64,000 nucleotides of DNA from NCBI RefSeq assembly GCF_014898055.3, contig NW_023601754.1:47795013-47859012 (forward strand), in the 5' to 3' direction. This stretch comes from Talpa occidentalis (taxonomy: Eukaryota > Chordata > Mammalia > Eulipotyphla > Talpidae). A program made the translations under genes and the position numbers. Of this stretch, positions 47,130 through 58,173 are shown piece by piece; the stretch's first letter is position 1; every line of letters starts with the position of its first letter. The notes beneath the pieces are model-generated. The model saw only the letters and a list, made by a program, of their open reading frames with translations. It was not told where the DNA came from and did not search any database.

Positions 47130-48330
47130 AGCCCAAGCGCCGAGGACTACAACTCCCATAATGCCAGAGACCTGCCGCGACACTTGGCTTCTTGGCGTGG
47201 GGGTTGCTGGGAACTCGGGGCGGAACTTAGCGGCCATATTTGGTCAAAGCGGACAGTGGCTCTGCCCGCCGGGACCTGCCTGCCCGCAGCGAGCGCCGGG
47301 GTCGCCGCCCAGACGCGTGACAGGTAGGATGCGTTGGCGGGTCCCCCGTTCCCTCCACGCCAGTCCCGTGCGGATGAGCCTCTTGTCAGCTTTCCCCGGT
47401 GCCTGCCCTTGGGCCTTGTCCTGACTTCGCGCGGGTGAGGCCTCCCCGAGGCATCCCGTGTCCCTCTGGGGCACCCCGGAACAGGGGCACCCCGGAACAG
47501 AGCCAGCGTGTCGCCCCGTTAATGCCAGACTCCCGGCCGCCGGGGGCCGAGACCACGCCCCTCGGGGGGTTCTGCCCCCAGCGAGTCCGGGGAGCCCCAG
47601 AGCGCGGCGCGAGACCTCCCGGCGGTTCCGAGCTCGAGGGCCGGAGAGCGGGTTCTGGCCCGTGTCCGGCCCGGCGAGTGGGTTCTGGCCCGTGTCCGGC
47701 TCGGCGAGCGGGTTCCGGCCCGTGTCCGGCTAGGCGAGTGGGTTCCGGCCCGTGTCCGGCCCGGCGAGCGGGTTCCGGCCCGTGTCCGGGCCCGGCGAGC
47801 GGGTTCCGGCCCGTGTCCGGGCTCGGCGAGTGGGTTCTGGCCCGTGTCCGGCCCGGCGAGCGGGTTCCGGCCCGTGTCCGGCCCGGCGAGCGGGTTCCGG
47901 CCCGTGTCCGGCCCGGCGAGCGGGTTCCGGCCCGTGTCCGGCTCGGCGAGTGGGTTCCGGCCCGTGTCCGGCTCGGCGAGTGGGTTCTGGCCCGTGTCCG
48001 GCTTGGCGAGTGGGTTCCGGCCCGTGTCCGGCTCGGCCGCTCCGAGAGGGCGAGAGCCGGGGTGCACAGCCCAGTGGGCCGCGTGGGGGCCCGGCCACTG
48101 CCCGGCTGTCGGTCAAGACACCCTTTCAGATCATGTCCTGGAGGGGCCCTGGGCCGCGGCCGCTCGCACCAGGGGCTGGGACTGCGCGCCGAGTTTCCAG
48201 GCCCTCTGCGGCCCGAGCCCTGGCGGCAGCAGCAGGAGCCACGCGCCCCGGGAACGCCTGCCCGCGCCGGTGCACGGGAAGTCAGGTCGGGGATCCCGTC
48301 CTGAATGTGGTGTGTGACTTACAACTGACT
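47130..48330 (+). promoter_or_regulatory. CpG-island promoter-like region within LIM2, with ZNF143/THAP11 motif
   Basis: actacaactcccataatgc at 47146-47164 closely fits the SBS element bound by ZNF143 and THAP11, which marks active promoters. A CpG-dense block follows, including the 30-bp minisatellite. It lies in the LIM2 intron between the first two coding exons, more than 1.4 kb 3' of the LIM2 start codon, so it is unlikely to be the LIM2 promoter. I recall a human antisense transcript (LIM2-AS1) in this locus. A + strand noncoding RNA start is plausible but inferred. Confidence 0.5.
47644..48036 (+). repeat. 30-bp CpG-rich minisatellite, 13 copies
   Basis: Unit: ggcgag(c/t)gggtt(c/t)(c/t)ggcccgtgtccggc(c/t)c, about 30 bp. 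I count 13 copies of 'cccgtgtccgg', with variants only at a few C/T positions plus two 31-bp units with an extra G near 47790 and 47820. Because 30 is divisible by three, the array gives long repetitive open frames in several frames (decapeptides such as RRVGSGPCPA). These are not evidence of coding. Confidence 0.92.
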
Positions 48331-49140
48331 TAGAGGCCGGCGGTGTGGACGCGGTGGTGTGGGCGCACACCCAGGAGGAACCTGGCTGTGGTGCGTCCCG
48401 GGGGATTTCGGTTTTGGGTCAAAGGAATGTGCAGACCTCCCTCCTGCCTCCCTCACCCCACCCCAGCCTGGGTACCATGCGGAGAGGATTCTGGTGTCCC
48501 CAGGGTGTCCCCAGTCTCAAGCTGGGTGGGGAAGGAGACAGCCCAATGCAGACAATGGGGGAAGTCAGGACTGGGCTGCCCAGGACAAGCCTCCACCCCA
48601 GATCCCTGCCTCGGTTTACCTTTCCTGCAAGGGACCGCCCGCTGCCTCTCTCAGAGCAGGTTCAGTGAGATGGGGTAGGTGAAATCTCCAAAGGCCCGTC
48701 ATGTACCGGGGTTCAGAGAGGGTTGGCTTCTCCTCCCACACGCCCTCAAGAGAAGGTTTGTCTTTCTGAGGTGAAGTCCCTGGTCTGGTTTGCAGACACA
48801 GGGGTCCTTTCTCCTGCTGCTGGGAGACTGGAGGGAGCGAGACCATGTCACACGCGCAGAGTCGCGGGTGGGACACAGCCCTGGAGAAACACCAGGTGTG
48901 AGTGTTGCTGCTGTCGAGCACCTATGATGTAACAGGCGGCAGGTTATTAACTTCAGGGGATGTGGATTGTAGAAAAGACATCATGTAACACAATCTGTGT
49001 CTCTTTCCTGGGGTGCGTACCTGCCTGTCCAGGTGATACGTGTGGATATTATTATATTGTGTTGTTAGCATGCAGGCTGCAGGGCCCCCGCGCTGCAAGC
49101 AGCGTTTTTATCCACATTAAAAATACATATTGTGATATAT

Positions 49141-49182
49141 GTACACACGTACACACACACACATGCATGCACACACACGTGC
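49141..49182 (+). repeat. CA-rich microsatellite
   Basis: Interrupted (AC)n with ATGC insertions in a LIM2 intron, close to its first coding exon. Confidence 0.8.
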
Positions 49183-50300
49183 ATCTGCCCTGCATGGCCT
49201 GGCACCGCGATTCGCAGAAATAACTTGTCTAAAATTGAGCAAATTTAGGGTCTGTATTGCTTCTGTACCCCAGTACCTCACAGTTCCTGACACACAGCAG
49301 CTATTTAGGAAATGCTGTTCCCACACCCCTAGCTGCGTCTGCTGACCCGGCTCCTGTGTCTCCCCAGGAGAAGTTTCCTCTCTCTATTGGATCCCCAAGT
49401 CAGTCTGTCTTGTACCAGGACTGGGAGCAAACACTCACACCCCAGTTCTGCCCCTTCTGTGCTGAGTGACCTTGGCTGGCTGCGTCCCCCTCTGAACCAC
49501 ACTCTCCACCCCCAGTTGAGGGGCCTGCAGCCATGAGGTGCTGCCCTGGGGCTCCCACCCAGCGGGGCCCCACCCAGAGCCTCACCGATGCGCTCCGGCT
49601 GCAGGTAGCACTTGCTGCCCAGGCAGTAGCGCCACAGGCCCTGGTAGGCGAGGGACCCTGACAGCGTGTACGGCTGTCTGTCGCCGTGGCCACCACCAGG
49701 AGGATGGCGCCCCGCACGTGCAGAGGAGGCCGCCCCCGAAGCTGTGCATGCTGACCTGCGGGAGGGGAGGGGTCAGAGCTGGGCTCTGGGTCTCAGGGAG
49801 AGGCTGGGGGCCTGGGCTCTGGTGTCCCAGGTGAGCAGGGGCCTGGGGCTGGGACACCAGGGGAGGGAGAGGAGTAGGGCCAGGACCTGGACTTGCTGAT
49901 CCCGGAAGAGGAAGACGCTGGGCCCCTAGGTCTTGGGGAGGAAGGGCCCAGGTCCATGCCTGGTCTTACTTGAGCGGGGGGCGTGCCCTGAGCCCTCCCT
50001 CTGCTTCAGTCCTTCTGTATTGACTGGGCCGAGCCAGGTCACTCACCGCTCTGCTCCCGGGTGCCCCAAAGCCCTTAAGCCTCCCCATACAATGGCCCGG
50101 GGCCCAGCAGCTTCCAGCGGGCAGAACTGCAGCGGCTGCAGAAGCCCCAAAAAGATTTTGCTGAAGCAGGGCCCCAGCGTCCCTCCCCGCCGTGGGTCCC
50201 CTGGCCCCTGCCCGTGACCTTCCCAGCCACCCTGCCACCCCCCTGCTGGCAGCAGCCACTGGGCGCTAAGCACACACAGAGACGGAAACGGGGACAGGCG

Positions 50301-50306
50301 TTTATT
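50301..50306 (-). terminator. C19orf84 polyadenylation signal AATAAA
   Basis: TTTATT on the + strand (AATAAA on the transcript) lies about 580 bases downstream of the C19orf84 stop codon and is the first canonical signal after it. Confidence 0.65.
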
Positions 50307-50887
50307 ATTCACACAGGACAGGAAACGGGCAGGGGCTGCGGGGGTCTGGACAGCTTGGGCTCTGGATGGTGCGGGCTGTGGGGGAGCGGGGCTGGGTTTG
50401 GGGCTGCAGGGAGGTGGAGCTGGGATGAGGGTGGGCTTGGCTCGGGTGGCTGGGGCGCGGGTGAAGAAGCTGGGAGGGGGTGGGGAGGGGTGACTGGGAA
50501 GGACACTGCACCTGGAGTGGCCTGCGTGGGGCCTGCAGAGCCTTGGCCAGAGCTCTGGTTTAGGGACGAGGCTGGGGTGGAGCAGGGCCGGGGGCGCACC
50601 AGGGCTGGGGGTGAGGTGTGCTATCCCTGTGGCGGAGAGGGTGTCCGCAACAGGGCGAGGCCTGGGTTCTGGCACGGCTTTGGGGTTCAGGGCTCTTTTC
50701 TGACTTGGGATCTTGAATCACTGGGGGTCTCACCAGGTGACCACACGGCCCCTTCCTGAGGTTTTGGGGGAAGAGGAATGGGGGTGGGTTGTTTCTTGGG
50801 GTATCTCTGAGAAGGCTGCAATGACACAGGGCTCCAAGAATCCTCCCGGGGAGCCTTGCGGGGCCCAGCCTTGCTGGACACGGGGTC

Positions 50888-52900
<2,013 letters not shown>

Positions 52901-53936
52901 GTGGAGCCAGGTGTTTGAGGGACTAGGAAGGGATGAACCAGGGGGAGAGAGATGGGTCCATTTTTAAACAGAACTTTTGAATTTTTGGACTGCTTTTGAA
53001 GTGCGAAGACATTCTCGAGCAAATGACTATAATAAAGATTCCAGCGGAACCTCCAGCCCAGGTGCAGTGAACACTCCAGCGCAGGCGTCATCAACAAGTT
53101 TGCTTCCTTCCAGCTCCTTCCCTCTCAGGATTCATGGCCAGGCCCTCAGCACCCTTATCTACCAGGCCGGGCAGCTGGCCAAGCTGGTCTCCCTCTCCAA
53201 GGCCATCGCCGAATGCCTGCATCTTGCCCCCCTTGCCTTGCCCGCCTTGTCTGGGGACTTTGCCTCAAATGGTTGTGCCTGATGAAAAACGATGTTATCC
53301 ATGTAACACATGTGGACACAGTTGTGTAAAAAAAGGAACTCTTGGTCTTTAAACAGGTGCTCAGACCTTATGGGGATACCCAGGTCTGGGACCTCATGCA
53401 TGAGTAATACAGCTTCTGACCTCACCATTCCTGAAGTACCGGTTGTTCTTCTTCTGCCTGGGTAAAAAGTAGAATTTCTTTCTACAACACTTTTATATGG
53501 ACAAAAAAGTTCAAAGTGAATACAGATGCCCACAAAGGTCTCACCTGAATGACCGCCTGTCCGTTTCCTGCCTCCGCGGTCAGGACACGTTTGTCAGAGC
53601 AAACCAGACAGCCCCACTGTTAACCAAGCTGCTGATGTGCTGTGGGTTTTGGACATCAGTGTCCTCTTCTCTGTTCTGGAACCCACAGCAGGACCCCACC
53701 TCGTCACCAGCTCTCCTGTTGCCCTCTGTCTACAGCAGTTCCTTGGCATCGCCCTGTCCTCCCCACCTGGACCTTCTTGAGGGATGCTAGTCAGTTACTT
53801 TATAAAATAGATGTCCGTTTTAATTGATAATTCTGACTCATTTAATCTGCCTTTCACAGATGATCAAACTGGGCCCCTGGGGGTTCAGGAAATGACTCAC
53901 AGGTTTACCCTCCCAGGGGAGCTAAGCTACAGTTTT

Positions 53937-54212
53937 GTTTTGTTTGTTTGTTTAAGATTTATTTATTTATTTATACAAGCACTGGGTACACTTAGAAACC
54001 AGGGAGGGTGAGAGAATTTACCAGAGCCAGAACGGGGAAAGGAACAGGCAGACTGACGAAAGACACTGCTGAGGGGAGCAGCCGGTGCGGAAGGAGAGGT
54101 CTCTGGCGCCATGTGGGACCCTCGCCAGCTGCACGAGATCAAACAGGAGCTGCAGAGGCTGCGGGGCGGCTTCACAGCCCAGTGCTCAACCGCTGCGCCA
54201 CCAGGGGAGGCC
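53937..54212 (-). mobile_element. tRNA-derived SINE, subfamily 1
   Basis: Inverted copy. The tail reads 'taagatttatttatttattt' and the head is near 54212. The target duplication ctaagctacagtttt is at 53922-53936 and 54213-54227, a perfect 15-bp match, so this copy is probably recent. Confidence 0.92.
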
Positions 54213-54747
54213 CTAAGCTACAGTTTTAAAGGGGCAGCCTCACACCATGGGAAAGAGGATAGAACCAACCATGTCAAAGTTTGTTCTGGGCTAGACTGTG
54301 TCCCGGCATGCTGGGCTCTCTGTCTGCCCCTTCCAGAAAATTCTAAGACCATTGTGGGGAATCAGGATTGCATGCTTCTTGGTCTGGCACGGCGCTTTTG
54401 GTTAGCCTGGGGGTCTACCTGTTCTGGTCTCATGTCCAAACAGGGCCCTCCAGTGGAGATTACAGTCCACCTGCTCAAACAGGACTTTTGAGGTTTTCTT
54501 TCAAACAGGAATTTTGGGGTTTCTTAGCCCAAGATTCAGTTTCTGTGTTTGATCAGGGCCCAGTGAGTGGTGCCACCCCTGCATTCAAACAGAAGCCAGT
54601 TCATGACCCAGTTTATTCTGTTCGGAGGGGCAGCTCACATCTCACTGGCTTACAATTTATTTCTTCCCCCTTAACTGCCTCGAGAACTGTTTGGAAAGTG
54701 ACAGAATGTGAGACGCCGTTAGGAGAAGAGAAATAGAGTCTTAATGT

Positions 54748-55480
54748 TACAGGGCAACCCCGATATAAAACGGGTTGTCTGACTGTGGGTCCTCACCCAT
54801 GTGCTTAAAGGTGACTTAAACTGCAGGCACACACAAAAGGTTAACAAAAGGTTTATTCACAAGGGAAGGGGAAATGAGGAAATGAACAACTCAGGGAGAA
54901 AAAGAGGGAGATAAATTCTTAAATGCGTCCTACCCGTTCCGCCTGGAATCCCAAATGACCCGCCGAGACCAAGCGCTGCCTGGCCACGAGAGCGCAAGAC
55001 CCACTCCCATGGCTGGTTATATTCATAGACAGAGAAAATGGCCGCTTCACTCCACCCTCAGGTTCTTGCAAACCTCTTTTTGGGGATTATGGGATTTGTA
55101 GTTCCCAGTGTCTGGATGGAGTGGGTGTGGAGTGCACAAAGCCTGTATGGAGTTTGCCCAGGACATCCTTTCCCCCTCACATTAACAGCACACGCTGGAG
55201 CCAGCCAGCAGCGGTGCAGCTGTTTTGTATGTGTGCTGCCTGCGGTTGGGAAGCCTGGCAAAGGAGACAGCCCAAGCTGGGTCTGTGTGCCTGCTGGTGG
55301 TTTCCTTTACCCAACGCTGCTCCTCCCAGGAGTGCTGGCTAAGAACACTCAGCCCTCCCTCTAAGTCCCAAGACACAGTTGCCAAAGTCAGGACCCTTAA
55401 CCCAGTAAACTCAGACCCGTTGCCTAGCGTCGCCCTGTTGTGTTTTCCCGGGTCAAACTGAAGGAGCGCACTCAGGATTT
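54748..55480 (-). repeat. Possible solo LTR, endogenous-retrovirus-like
   Basis: On the - strand the low-coordinate end reads ...GGGGTTGCCCTGTAACA, an LTR-like CA terminus. It is preceded by 'aataaaccttttgttaac', a poly(A)-signal region typical of LTRs. The upper limit is uncertain, and no gag, pol or env reading frame was seen. An SBS-like 'ggatttgtagttcccag' lies inside near 55092. Confidence 0.35.
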
Positions 55481-55574
55481 GGGGGCAGAAGGAGAACCAG
55501 AATCTCTCCACCTTTACATCTTTGCAGAGAGTGGGCAACCTCTCTCTTGTCTTTCGCTCTTCTCCCCCTTCTTC

Positions 55575-55850
55575 TTTTTTTTTTTTTTAAGATTTATTTA
55601 TTCATGCATATAAGAACTGGGGTATGGGCCAGAGGTGTGGGGGCTGAGAGGATCCACCAGAGACAGAGTGGGGAACAGAACAGGCAGACTGACCGAAACA
55701 CACTGCTGAGGGGAGTAGCGGGTGAGGCAGGAGAGGCCTGCTGCGCCATGTGGGTTGCTCCCTGGCTGGCTGGGGATAGAACTCGTGCTGCAGTGGCTGC
55801 AGATAGCTTCATAGGTTACACCCCAACCCCCTGCACCACAAGGGAGGCCG
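55575..55850 (-). mobile_element. tRNA-derived SINE, subfamily 2 (first of a tandem pair)
   Basis: T-run tail at 55576-55589 and head ending 'ccacaagggaggcc' at about 55850. The 'ccttcttcttt' motif on each side of both this copy and the next suggests both inserted at the same C/T-rich target. Confidence 0.88.
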
Positions 55851-55865
55851 CCCTTCTTCTTCTTC

Positions 55866-56120
55866 TTTTTTTTTTTTAAGATTTATTTGTTTATGCATAC
55901 AAGAACTGGGGTGCCGGCCAAAGGTGTGGGGGGGCTAGGCCAGAGTGGGAGCCGAACGGGCGGATCTACTGAAATACACTGCTGAGGGGAGCAGCAGAGA
56001 GACAGGAGAGGTCTGCTGCGCCATGTGGGTCACCTGCTGGCCGGGGATCAAACTCGAGCTTCAGTGGCTGGCGATAGCTTCATAGTGCTGCATCTTAACC
56101 CCGAGCCACCAGGGAGGCCC
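55866..56120 (-). mobile_element. tRNA-derived SINE, subfamily 2 (second of a tandem pair)
   Basis: T-run tail at 55867-55878 and head at about 56120 ('ccaccagggaggccc'). It is separated from the previous copy by only about 15 bp of 'cccttcttcttcttct'. Confidence 0.88.
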
Positions 56121-57816
56121 TGCCCCTTCTTCTTTATTTGTTGGTCACTGATCTGCCTCTGAGGCCCAGCTGTCACAGCAGGAGAGCCAGGAACCACAAA
56201 ACTTGACTGAAGGGGGGATTTTTGTCATCGATGACTAATAAAAGAAATAGAGCTGTGAGCTGTTCTTGAGTTTCCACAGTTGCTCTGTCCTAAGAATTTG
56301 TGCCTGCTAACTCCTTTGTCATATTAAAGAAAGGTCAGGCCTTCCTCTTGGTGCCTTTCATGAGAATCAAAGTCGTGAGTGGACATGCAGACCGGCGTCA
56401 CCTCAATCAGAAGGACAAGCAAGCTTGTCACCTTCCCCGTGGAGCCGGCGTGGAGCTGGCCCCTGAGCGGCTGTTGGGTCTCCCAGCTCACGGTGTGGGC
56501 AGGGAGCGGGGTGGCGTCTTTACTCCATAAAAGGATAAGTACATCAGATAAGGAAAGCTTGCCGGCAGTGGCTCAAAAACCAGTGGGAGAATTAGCTCTT
56601 GATTATTGAGTTAACACCCGCTAGGTCTTGCTGAATCCTTCTAGATTAACGTCAGCCTTTTCTGGCTGCCTTATAAAAAGAGCCAGTTCATTCGGACTGG
56701 CAACAAGAGACACTTCCTCCCCCAGTCTTTGGTCAACAATGCCCTGAAGACTTTGTGATTATTTATGGGATCTTGTACAGTGCCCCGGCTTGGTGCTCAC
56801 TGTATCTTAATCAGTGCTGGAAGCATTCGCACTAATAAAAAGCTCTGAGTTTGAGCTGGCGATGATGCGGAGGTGGGTACGAGGTGTGGGCCTCCTCAGG
56901 TAATCTCTGGCTCGCGCCATCCCCACTCCTGGTCAGCAACTCCCCCCCCCCCCCCAGACTAAGCTCCAGAGATGGGTCTTGGGGCCTGTGGTCCCCAGTC
57001 TGCCCATGCGCGCCCCCTTCAGGCGGCGTCGCGAAGGGTGGGGAGCGGTGCTTGTGGAGCTGCTCCGTCACAGGTGACTCCTACCATGTCCCTTTCTCCT
57101 GCGTGACCTCCAGAAGTGAACTAATCTCTCTGGTGGCTTCGCAGCGGGGATTCTCCTTTCACTCACGCGGTTGTTACTGGAGATGGGGTGCCTTACTGCT
57201 CGCATAGCAAAGGCCGCCCCTCTCTTTCCCTTCTCTTAGGGCACTGGCACTGTTGGTTTGTGACTGAGAAAACCCTGTGGGCCCATACAGTCTCGTCAGC
57301 TTTACCCCCAACTTCTGCTTAATCTCTTCCCCCAGCTCTTCCTGTCCTCCAGTTTTGTAAAATCAGTTTTCTCTTTAAATGCAAAGGCCAGCTCCTCTCT
57401 GGGCTCCTGTTAGTAACCAACCCCAGGAGGGCCTTCTCTGAAGCCACATTGCTAAAGAGCTGAGGGGAAGGAGGAGGGGCCCGGTCTGGCCTGAGAAACC
57501 TTCCTCTCCCATCCTGGCTGCCCTTCAGGGGCGGAAGTCGCTCCTTCCCTCCACTCGCAAGCACGCCAGCACCCCGCCTCCTGGAAGCCGTCGCCCCCCC
57601 CAACCTCCCTCGGCCCCCAGGCTAGTCTCCGGGGAACTCCCCACCTTGTCATTTCCCCCTGGTTACTCTCCACCCTGTGTCTGGACTCCACTTGTTTCCT
57701 CTTCTGCAGAAATAAGTGGGTTTTAGATGAAAATCTGCAACCCTTGCCTGTAAGGGACCAGCCAGTAAGCAAAATCAGCCACAGAGTAAGAGAATGGCCC
57801 CAGGGACCCCTCGGAC

Positions 57817-57822
57817 TTTATT
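57817..57822 (-). terminator. SIGLEC10 polyadenylation signal AATAAA
   Basis: TTTATT on the + strand lies about 350 bases beyond the SIGLEC10 stop codon (58174). Confidence 0.7.
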
Positions 57823-58173
57823 CTGGGGCATTGGAGTCTGAATGTCTTATGATTTCCATGCAACTCAAGTCTTTTTTAACCCCGCCCCCACTGCCATTGA
57901 ACACGTGAAATACACTCAGCCTGGGGGGTGGGGTGAAAATAGGCAGCCCCAGCCTTGACCTGAGGGATTTAGCTCACCAGTCCCACCAAGGGGACCGCTG
58001 AGCCATCTCTTAGGCCCTCCCTCCTCTCTCCTGGCATCCAGAACGCATGTGGAGAAGGGCGCTCAGGAGACGTTGGTCCAGCAGTTCCCACAACCAGGGC
58101 TGGGAGCACCTTGGAGAATTTTTAAAGGGAGAGACTTTGCCTCTGTTTCCCCCTCCCCTGCAGCCCACCATCC

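Larger units (their letters stand above)
42713..49749 (-). pseudogene. LIM2: Lens intrinsic membrane protein 2 (MP20), frame broken in first coding exon
   Basis: Four coding exons: 49749-49586, 45118-44969, 43117-42983, 42774-42713. The last three are intact, phase-matched and close to human (AYWNVTRAFMIL, GVTVSFLGRRFGDWRFSWSY, CAYRMHECRRLSAPR, stop). Exon 1 is 164 nt where the human exon, as I recall, is 175. It lacks a codon after MHSF, then 1 nt before ILLVVATATD, then 7 nt after that phrase. The three conserved segments therefore fall in three different frames: MHSFGGGLLC in one, ILLVVATATD in another, LSGSLAYQGLWRYCLGSKC in the third. No stop appears quickly in the shifted frame, but the protein would be nonsense. 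MP20 is a lens-fibre claudin-like junction protein. Either the gene is lost in this species or the assembly has errors here. Confidence 0.8.

Noticed and set aside
47644..48036. CRISPR-like regular repeats
   Set aside because: There are no spacers. The units are contiguous, and this is a mammalian minisatellite.
47399..48304. 301-residue open frame on the + strand, with similar frames on both strands
   Set aside because: It is produced by the 30-bp minisatellite, whose unit length keeps several frames open. The peptide is a decamer repeat of Gly/Arg/Pro/Ser with no family resemblance.
53281..53350. Zinc-finger fragment (DEKRCYPCNTCGHSC)
   Set aside because: The cysteine and histidine spacing does not fit C2H2 or other common fingers, and no neighbouring repeats exist.
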